Part shown: positions 55,620-64,000 of the stretch, in pieces
Layout of the letters: every line of letters starts with the position of its first letter
Position numbering within the stretch: position 1 is the first letter of the stretch
DNA from: Wurfbainia villosa
Lineage: Eukaryota > Streptophyta > Magnoliopsida > Zingiberales > Zingiberaceae
Assembly: GCA_025175895.1 (NCBI GenBank)
Contig: CM045991.1
Coordinates: 89,887,174 to 89,951,173 of the forward strand
Length of the DNA: 64,000 nucleotides
Direction of reading: 5' to 3'
Notes under the pieces: generated by a model
Told to the model about the DNA's origin: nothing
The model's database searches: none
What the model saw: only the letters and a program-made list of their open reading frames with translations
Translations under genes and position numbers: made by a program

Positions 55620-58290
55620 AGCATTTTAGGGCACTTTAACAGTTTTTTTGGAGCTCAGACTAGTAAAGAAAAGTAACATGGTGTTGTTTGTTTACATGAT
55701 AGACACAAAGAGATCATTAAACAATCCTCATTTGATATATTTTTGAGCATACAAGAGATTCCACAAATCCATGGCCCATTAGTGAATATATTTTAAAGTT
55801 GGGATTCAACGTATCAAACGTTTAAGTTTTCAAGTGTGTTAGTGTCTTTCGCCGGAAGATATGTGTCTTTTTTGCTTGGTATTCCAAATAGAGGTGCTTC
55901 TATTCCCATCAATTCAACTAATGCATCGGGTGAACTATTCCTTTCTCATTTCTCTAAAAAAAACCTACTATATCAAGAATAGAGTATTTGCTCAAAAGTT
56001 TTTCTTCTAGAGTTGAATTAGATGAAGATGTGTTGGTATTTTATAAATTGTATATTTTGTATATATTTGCTTGTGTGTTGTTCTCTACTAGTACATATAA
56101 GGTTCCTATAGGTCTTATAGATATTGTAGATGATTTTAACAACATAAGTAATTTCAATTGGGTAGAAGTCATCCATCAATTTATGGCTCTACAATTATCT
56201 ATCATTAGTGATATATTTTCATATCCCAAGGCACATGCACTGAGCAAGTCATTTCCTTACCTAAAGAGATTTGCTGGGCTTTTGGTTGTAAGTTTCGCTT
56301 GATAAATATAATTGATTTTTTATATGGACATAAGTATGTAATATTTTGTATATGTAGCAGGCTTGGTCTTTGGAGCATGTTTCAATCCAGATATTATATA
56401 ATACGGAAGGGGCACGAATAAATAAGTGGAGAACAACTCCTTCACATATTAATAAGGTGAGAGCTTTATTGGAGCAAGTCTCACCTAACAGGTAAATATT
56501 AAGTCGTGACTTAACATTTGTGTTAACTTCATTATTCAAATAATTGGTTGATATTTTGATAGGTTATTGTTGATATAGTCCCTACCCCTAGTGAAATTAC
56601 ATTGCTTGAGAACCTTTATTATATTGATAATACTCTACATTCGATACGAGCAAGATAACCTACTACTGAATGTCATGAATGTATTGTTTATCGAAATTGA
56701 ATCAAAGAGCTAACAATAGAGAACATGACACTAACTAAAAGGGTTAAAGAATTACTTGAAATTATACAAAAAGAAGGCATGCAGGCTGAATCAAATGACC
56801 CTGTAGCCTATCCTCAGCCTGAACCAGAAAGAGTTACTACTAGAAGGATGACTAGAAAACCACATGATAGAAGTCACTATAATTACAGGGATACTCCTAT
56901 TGATAGTCCTCTTTGGGCAAAATTGGTACCTCAAAAGAAGAGGAGCAATAGAGAAATCTGTGAGATATCAGAAGGGCAGCATGAAAAATATATAAAAGAA
57001 GCAAAAGTCATTGGGGACAAGGGAAAAGAAATAAGTGGTATGAATGAATTGCGAATGAGGGATACTACCTCTATTCATGAAGAAGATTCTTAAAAAGAGG
57101 TTGAGAGGGAGGCAACAACGATTGATAAACTTGACAAAATGAGGATGGAAGCCATTGTTATAAGTCAGTATCTAAAAAAGAAATAATTTGTGTATTCTTA
57201 TTTATTTAATTTAATAATCTATTTTGTTTATTATTGTATAACAAGAAACAATTTAAGATGTACAAGAAGAAAAAAACAAGATGATGATGTGGCCTACTTG
57301 TTAAAAAGATTGGAAAAAATAAAGTATGGTAGTGACACCCCTCATGACATTCGAAAATTACATTACAATAATATACAAAGTGCAAATATTTATTTACCAA
57401 TTATTTTGTGTGTAGGCCTATTGGAGGATTTGTTTGGGAGGAAGCACCTTTTGCATTAACTATGAATTCATTCTTTTCTAGAGTAATTGGATCTGCTTTC
57501 ACAAATGGGGAGTGTATCAATACATATTATTCAATTCTTTTTAAGGAGGTCTCTTCATCTTGTAGGTCATATAACAAGTTTGTTTATTGTTCATCCAGTT
57601 TCATTGTAAGGAATTTAAATTATCTGGTAGTAAGATGATTTAAAAACTTATACTAATTGTTTAATTATTTTCCTCTTTACACAATTGTAGTGTACATCAA
57701 AACTGTCATGGAAGACCGCTAGAACACAAATCATAAAGATGGACCCGGTAGAGGGAGAGGTTAGATATATTTTTATACCTCTAAACACTGACCAAATGCA
57801 CTTTCACTTGTTGTGTATTGATTAAAAAACAAAGAGTTTCAATCACTAACTCCCTTTTATATGATGTCAAATCAGAACATGTTTTTGAAGCAATGGTGAG
57901 TAGACAATATTATTATTAAATATTAGTATTGCATTAATTTGTATATATAAAAGAATAATTATGTTAGTTTTATGTGTTTGTAACAATAGGTATTTGATTT
58001 TAAAGAATATTCATCTGAAAAACTCGTTGCAATTCATCCATATTTAGAAGATTATTACCCCATAGATAACTAGATTTCTCTTATAGCTGATTGTCCCCAA
58101 CAACAAGCAAGGTAAGTAAAAGAAACAGACTAAATGTTGAATTATGGTAGAATGGAAATTTTAAATTCGTCATGGTATTTTGACAACAATGACTATGCCT
58201 TCTTTGTGATGCAATACGTAAGATGTCTGACAAACAGACAAGGAAAATTTCAGAATAGATGTCTCAAGGATAGGTTCTCCAAAATATAAT
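55620..58290 (+). pseudogene. DUF1985/Ulp1-type cysteine protease gene remnant
   Basis: Intron-containing remnant of a plant gene type, often transposon-associated, that joins a DUF1985-like domain to a C48 (Ulp1, SUMO protease-like) domain. 55830-55900 encodes SFAGRYVSFLLGIPNRG, typical of the N-terminal domain; 55988-56290 YVDDFNN-like and NWVEVIHQFM; 56361-56492 AWSLEHVSIQILYNTEGARI after an AG acceptor. 56725-57093 is a charged linker. The protease: 57745-57830 EVRYIFIPLNTDQMHFHLLC (histidine of the triad), then NSLLYDVKSEHVFEAM, then near 58065 ISLIADCPQQQA, and near 58180 NNDYAFFVMQYVRCLT. In active family members the last block reads NDCGVFVMQY; here cysteine is tyrosine and glycine alanine. 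Stops occur (57823, 58070), so it is dead. Confidence 0.85.
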
Positions 58291-58479
58291 GTAATAATAC
58301 ATGGGGTGGGATTGTAAATATGTATTTATTTATTTGAGGGAATTGTATAACTGCATTTGTGAAAATTTGAAAAGATGATTGACAGGGATTGTATATGTGA
58401 TCATTGTATCGGTTACAGTTTTAATTAATGTTATATAATACATTCATGAATCTAGCAACAACTGTTTGGTTTGATAACA
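58291..58479. other. Short unassigned spacer
   Basis: AT-rich, no feature seen. Confidence 0.5.
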
Positions 58480-59504
58480 GTTGGTGCTAATATTCAAAGT
58501 CCAGGACCACCATAGTGCTGGTCTGGAATTACCATAACCATGAAGGAAATATATAAGTAAACGGTGGTGTTGATTCTCAAACTCCGAGACCACATAGTGT
58601 TGTACTTGAATAACCAGCAACATAAAGGATTAAGGCGAGATAACAATTGGTGATGATCTTCAAAGTTCAAGACCACCATGGTGCTAATTTTTCAATACCA
58701 ACACCATGAAAGTTTCACGTGAGATAAAGAGTGGTGCTGATGTTCAAATTTCAGAACCACCTTAATGTTGTACTTGAAGTAACAATACCATGCAACTTTA
58801 AACTGAGCTAAAAGGTGGTATTGATATTCAAAGTTCAGGACCACCGTGGTGTTGTACTTGAAATAACAGCACCACGAAGGAAATATCTATGTAAACGGTG
58901 GTGTTGATCTTCAAAGTCCAGGACCGCGTTGGTGTTGTACTTGAAATACCAACAACATGAAAGGGTGAGTCGAGGTAACAATTGGTGTTGATCTTGAAAG
59001 TTCATGACCACCATAGTGTTGGTTTTTCAATACCATCACCCTGAAGGTTTGAGGTGAGGTAAAGGGTGGTGTTGATGTTCAAATTCAAGAACTACCTTGG
59101 TGATGTACTTGGATTAACAACACCATGCAACTTTAAACTAAGCTAAAAGGTGGCACTGATATTCAAAGTTCAGGAACATCATGGTAATGTACTTGAAATA
59201 ACAGCACCATGAAAAAAATATCTATGTAAACGGTGGTATTGATCTTCAAACTCCAAGACCACATTGGTGTTGTACTTGAAATACAAGCAACATAAAGGGG
59301 TGAGGCGAGATAATAATTGGTGATGATCTCCAATGCCACCTTGGTGTTGTACTGCAAGTACAGAATCGTGCAAGTTTGAGATGAGCTCAAAGGTGGTGTT
59401 GATTCTCAAAGTCCAGGACCACAGTGGTGCTCTACTTGAAATAACAACGCCATGAAGGAAATATCTAAGTAAATGGTGTTGCTGATTTTAAAAGTCCATA
59501 AGTG
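58480..59504 (-). repeat. ~84-bp tandem array, inverted relative to 30290-31991
   Basis: The reverse complement reads GGTGCTGGTATTTCAAGT- and CAGCACCAC-type words as in the first array. The marker TAAACGGTGGT recurs at about 58558, 58893, 59227 and 59472, giving steps of 335, 334 and 245: four- and three-monomer higher-order units, as in the first array. Short antisense open frames here are chance. Confidence 0.87.
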
Positions 59505-60710
59505 CGGGGTAGGATACTCAGAACAGTGTTTGGTCGCCACCTATACCTTCCATAGGCCTTCCTCTTCCACTCCATGTCAGAGATTCTCAAATTCAACTCG
59601 TCTAGGTCCATCAATGGGTTTCAGCCAAAACCCATTGATGACACTATCCACCTCCTCTTCGACCCATTCCAATTCCATTAGCTTTCTGAAATCACCCTAG
59701 GTGCAACCGTACTCGGCACTCCCATCCTCAAGGTTTGCATAGGCTTGCACAACCTAATTTCCAATTTTAGCCTTCCGTTCCAATTGACATGCACACATGG
59801 CTGCGGTCTATTGGCCTCAGAAACCTATTTGATCGCCACCTATACCTTCCAAAGTCCTTCCTCTTCCACTCCATGTCAGAGATTCTCAAATTCTACTCAT
59901 CTAGGTCCATCAATGGGGTTCGGCCAAAAAGTCATTGATGAGACTATCCACCTCCTCTTCGACCCAATCCAATTCCATTAGCTTTATGAAATCACCCTGG
60001 GTGCAACCTACCTGACACTCCCATCCTCAAGGTTTGCATAGGCTTGCACAACCTGATTTCTGATTTCATCCTTCTGTGCCAATTGGCACGCACACATGAT
60101 TGTGGTCTATCAGCCTCATAACCCTATTTGGTCACCGCCTATACCTTCCATAATCCTTCCTCTTTCACTACATGTCAGAGATTCTCAAATTCAACTTGTC
60201 TAGGTCCATCAATGGGTTTCGTCCAAAATCCATTGATGGAACTATCCACCTCCTCTTCAACCCAATCTAATTTCATTAGCTTTCTGAAATCACCCTGGGT
60301 AAAACCGTACCCGACATTCCCATCCTCAAGGTTTGCATAGGCTTGCACAGCCGGATTTCTAATTTCAGCCTTCTATGCCAATTGGCACGCACACATGACC
60401 ACGGTCTATGGGCCTCAGAAACTTGTTTGGTTGTTGCCTATACCTTCAATAGTCCTTCCTCTTCCACTCCATTTCAGAGATTCTCAAATTCAACTCATCT
60501 AGGTCCATCAATGGGTTTCAACCAAAATCCATTGATGGCACTATCCACCTCCTCTTCGACCCAATCCAATTCCATTAGCTTTCTGAAATCACCTTGGGTG
60601 AAACCATACTCGAGACTCCCATCCTCAAGGTTTGCATAGGCTTGCATAGCTTGATTTCTAATTTCAATCTTCCATGCCGATAGGCACGCACACATGACCG
60701 TGGTCTATGG
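59505..60710 (+). repeat. ~299-bp satellite, cluster 2, left part (about four units)
   Basis: The core GTCCATCAATGGG occurs at about 59607, 59905, 60206 and 60505, steps of 298-301. Each unit runs TTTGGTCGCCACCTATACC, CTCTTCCACTCCATGTCAGA, CAACTCGTCTAG, palindromic core with CCCATTGATG, CCACCTCCTCTTCGACCC, TCACCCTAGGTGCAACC, AGGCTTGCACAACC. The repeated open frames of 66-100 residues are satellite readings. Confidence 0.93.
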
Positions 60711-62515
60711 TGTTGGGTTTTTCGAGCCGCAAAAACTATTTTTTGCGTTGCGGAAACCTCGGAAGCCCCGGCCACGGATCCGTGCGAAGATGTATTAAAA
60801 CAAAACATGTATGTGTTTATATAAAAACCCTAGATCTACCTTAGATCTAGAAGGTGAGAGTGTTACCCTCGTAGCGACGCCCTTCGTTTATCCCGCTCGT
60901 CCAAAAGGTTCGCCGGAACTCGAGAGTGTCAAGTGTACACTCCTCTATTGGTATCCACACAAGAAATAGGTGGAGAAAAGCATCCTAGAGTGTGCTAGCA
61001 CCCCTTGGACGTTCATGGCTAGATGAGGAAGAGAGAGCTTGAGGGAAGAGAGGAGGAAGAAGATGAAGTTACACAACTTAACTTCACATCATCCATAACC
61101 CACTATAAGGGGGTTACATGCATGCATGTAACTCCAAGAGCCAATGACTCTTGGTCTCCCTCATGAGGTGGCACCCCATGATGTGTCCATGATGATGTGG
61201 AGCATTATCATTGGCCGGCCCCATGCCAAGTCACCATGACATGGCAATTGGTCAAGTCAAAATTGACCATTTATCTTCCCTCTCAAGTCAAGTCAAACTT
61301 GACCTATTATCTCCCATGGTTGATCAAATCCAACCATTTGATTCAAGTCAATTTTAATTTAATGAATCTCTATTCATTAATTTAAATTGATTTGATGAAT
61401 CAAATCTAAATTAGACTCATTCAACACTTGAATCAACTTGAGTCTAACTCAATTAGTCTAATTTGGATTACTCTTAATCCAATTTGGTTCATCCCATGAA
61501 CCTAATCCTCATGGTTCATCATATGAACCTAATCTCCATCTAATTGCCCTTATGTGTGTGACCCTATAGGTTCTTGTAACGTTGGCAATGTCCCTAAACC
61601 GATTTAGGAATATAAGCAATGAGCGGTATCTAGCAATACATCATTGCTACCCAAGTTACAAGAATGTTGAGCTCCAACATCACCTTTGTGACTACTAATT
61701 GTGACTCTCACAATATGTGACAATGTCCCTCTATCCTTGACATCTAGATTGACCAATTGAGGCATAGACCGTGTCATCCTCGGTACAATCTATATCTTGA
61801 ACTCCAAGTAGACTCACTCTAATCAAATGAGCTCAATATCTTATATTGACTCATTTGGGCATGACCATGCACTTCGTGGTCTCACTCTATCAAGAATAAC
61901 GATGTCTCTCCCGTCATATAGGAGGGATAGATCTCATCTACATCACTCACATCCCTCCGCATAATTTGTCACATACCCAGTAATCGCCTTTATAGTCCAC
62001 CCATTTACGGGTGACGTTTGACGAAGCCAAAGTATGCAACTCCTTATGTAGGGAACCATGGTGACTTCAGGTCTAAGGACTAATAGTCATACTAATAGCC
62101 ACATGAGAAAGTATATGACACTCATATAACGATCCACGATACTTTCTCATGACGGGTCATTCAGTATACATTCTCTAATGTATACCCATGTGTCAACTTG
62201 ATATCTCATATCCATAACTTGTGAGATCAAGTCATCGTGTTGACCTACATGCTAGTCTCTACGCATTAACATTGTCCCTGAATGTTAATACTTGACTAGG
62301 AATGATTAAGAGTAGTGTTCTCTATATCATCTCATTATCGATTCAACCAATCGATTAATATAGATAAGAACCAACTACTCAAGGACGTTATTATATTTAG
62401 TTATTTGGCACCAATACAAGTAAATATAATAACCATGCCTTTATAAATAGGAATATGATACAATAAAGTCCATACAACAATCATCACATGATTGACTCTA
62501 GGGCTTTCACTAACA
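60711..62515 (-). mobile_element. Solo LTR of the copia-1 family inside the satellite (1805 bp)
   Basis: Starts TGTTGGGTTTTTCGAG and ends GGGCTTTCACTAACA, as the copia-1 LTR (5083-6941) does. Flanked by tatgg (60706-60710 and 62516-62520). Satellite text continues across: GGTCTATGG before and TATGGGCCTTAGAAACC after, where intact units read GTCTATGGGCCTCAGAAAC. So it inserted into a pre-existing array and recombined to a solo LTR. Confidence 0.95.
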
Positions 62516-63792
62516 TATGGGCCTTAGAAACCTGTTTGGTCGCCGCCTATACCTTCCATAGTCCTTCCTCTTCCACTCCATTTCAGAGATTCTCAAATTC
62601 AACTTGCCTAGGTCCATCAATGGGTTTCGACCAAAACTCATTGATGGCATTATCCACCTCCTCTTCTACCCAATCCAATTCCATTAGCTTTATAAAATCA
62701 CCCTGTGTGCAACCGTACCCGACACTCCCATCCTCAAGGTTTGCATAGGCTTGTACAACCTAGTTTTTGATTTCAGCCTTCCGTGCCAATTGGCGTGCAC
62801 GCATGACTACAGTCTATGAGCCTCAGAACCCTATTTAGTTGCTGCCTATACCTTCCATAGTCCTTCCTCTTCCACTACATGTCAGAGATTCTCAAATTCA
62901 GCTCGTCTAGGTTCATCAATGGGTTTCAGCCAAAATCCATTGATGACACTATCCACCTCCCCTTCGCCCAATCCAATTCCATTAGCTTTTTGAAATCACC
63001 TGGATGCAATCGTACCTGACACTTCTATCCTCAAGGTTTGCATAGGCTTGCACAACCTGATTTTCAATTTCATCCTTTTGTGCCAATTGGCACACACACA
63101 TGACCGCAGTCTATGGGCCTCAGAAACTTGTTTGGTCATCACCTATACCTTCCATAGTCCTTCCTCTTCCACTCCATGTCAGAGATTCTCAAATTCAACT
63201 CATCTAGGTCCATCAATGGGTTTCGGCAAAATCCATTGATGGCACTATCCACCTCCTCTTTGACCCAATCCAATTCCATTAGTTTTTTGAAATCACCCTG
63301 GGAACAACTATACTCGACACTCCCATCCTCAAAGTTTGCGTTTGGTTGCCGCCTATACCTTCCATAGTCCTTCTCCTTCCTTGCCATGTTAGAGCTTCTC
63401 AAATTCAACTCGTCTAAGTCCATCAATAGGTTTCGGACAAAGCTTATTGATGGACCTATCTAGCACCTTTTCAACTGAATCTAAGTGAATTAGGTTTCTG
63501 AATTTTCCCTTGGTGCAACTACACTATAAATTAGCATCCTCAAGGGTTGCATTGTCTTGCACAGCCTAATTTCATAATTCAGCCTGCATGGCAATTAACA
63601 CACACCCATAACTACGTCCTAGGAGGCTAAGAACCCTTTTTGTTTCCACTAAGTTTTTTGTTTGCATTCTTATTCCATTCCATGTCGATAAATCTCAATT
63701 TCAACTCCTCTAGGTCATTCAATGGGTTTTGAGCAAAACCCATCGATGGACCTATCCATCGCCTTTTTAAATGAATCCAAGTGCATTAGGTT
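62516..63792 (+). repeat. ~299-bp satellite, cluster 2, right part (about four units)
   Basis: Cores at about 62612, 62911, 63208, 63417 and 63713. The step from 63208 to 63417 is about 209, a unit with a ~90-base deletion; the others are 296-300. The last unit is more diverged. Confidence 0.92.
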
Positions 63793-64000
63793 TAGGCTGA
63801 TGGAAGTGGCTTAAAGTCTTAGGTCTAGGCTAAGGGTGAGCATCAAGCATGAAGGGATCATACTTGGGGTAAACCTCATGTTTGAGGTGCGACAGTCGAT
63901 TGGTGATTTAGAACAGTCGACTGGTACAGTAAAGCCGACTCTTGTTGTGAGGCTCAGATTTTAGATTGGGTGCTTGTAGTCGACTGTTGTAGGGAGGCAT
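63793..64000 (+). mobile_element. SIRE-like LTR fragment, continues beyond the window
   Basis: AGGCTGATGGAAGTGG, TTAGGTCTAGGCTAAG, GGATCATACTTGGGGTAAAC and CAGTCGATTGGTG follow the LTR at 19628-19740 in order. The first ~530 bases of the LTR are absent, so it joins the satellite by a truncation. Confidence 0.85.

Noticed and set aside
58480..59504. CRISPR-like regularly spaced repeat
   Set aside because: Monomers are contiguous and diverged, with no unique spacers, and the sequence is a plant nuclear genome.
59473..63426. Series of open frames of 62-98 residues with repeated SPSSSTPCQRFSNSTHLGPSMGF
   Set aside because: They are readings of the ~299-bp satellite units. The repetition is at DNA level, and several frames carry the same words in different frames.

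Overview
The window is nuclear DNA of a flowering plant. Two plant gene families with introns are present, a poly(A)-binding protein (PABN-type) and a 14-3-3, along with an Au-type SINE, Ty1/Copia and Ty3/Gypsy elements with initiator-tRNA-Met primer sites, and satellite-like repeats. The transposon load and LTR style are compatible with a large-genome monocot, but I cannot name the species from sequence alone. I see only one intact protein-coding gene; nearly everything else is transposon, satellite or gene debris.

Layout. 1-6941: a Ty1/Copia element on the minus strand (only 27 bases of its left LTR are inside the window; the right LTR, 5083-6941, is complete). 7048-8850: a minus-strand 14-3-3-like gene whose splice sites survive but whose coding sequence carries deletions. 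10726-17275: a PABN-type nuclear poly(A)-binding protein gene in six exons, 214 residues, with a TATA box and a 4.8-kb third intron that holds an LTR-like insertion and two Au-type SINEs, one with a perfect 20-bp target duplication. 18211-18383: two adjacent foldback sequences. 19091-20586: a solo LTR with a 5-bp duplication. 21731-21921: an HSP70 fragment. 22690-24292: a 245-bp near-palindrome, a short-period array and 298-bp satellite units. 24381-27522: the 5' half of a Copia element with a two-zinc-knuckle Gag (SIRE-like), cut off by an LTR of the first Copia family (27523-29041).

30290-51950: an ~84-bp tandem repeat array split by a 19.8-kb insertion (31992-51814) flanked by the 5-bp repeat caata. 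The insertion is a minus-strand Gypsy-type element with 2.9-kb LTRs and an internal region without recognisable genes; its left LTR is itself split by a second minus-strand Copia element (35086-44255). 53621-54890: another solo LTR with a 5-bp duplication. 55620-58290: a plus-strand remnant of a plant DUF1985/Ulp1-type cysteine protease gene in which the catalytic cysteine is replaced by tyrosine. 58480-59500: the ~84-bp array again, in the opposite orientation. 59505-63790: a ~299-bp satellite with a palindromic core, interrupted by a solo LTR (60711-62515, duplication tatgg). 63793-64000: a piece of another SIRE-like LTR.

The most unusual material is the repeat system itself: a satellite (298-299 bp), an HOR-like array (~84-bp monomers) and a foldback element that share dyad-symmetric cores and occur together at two places about 35 kb apart. 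The insertion history can be ordered from target duplications: array, then Gypsy, then Copia; and satellite, then LTR element reduced to solo LTR.
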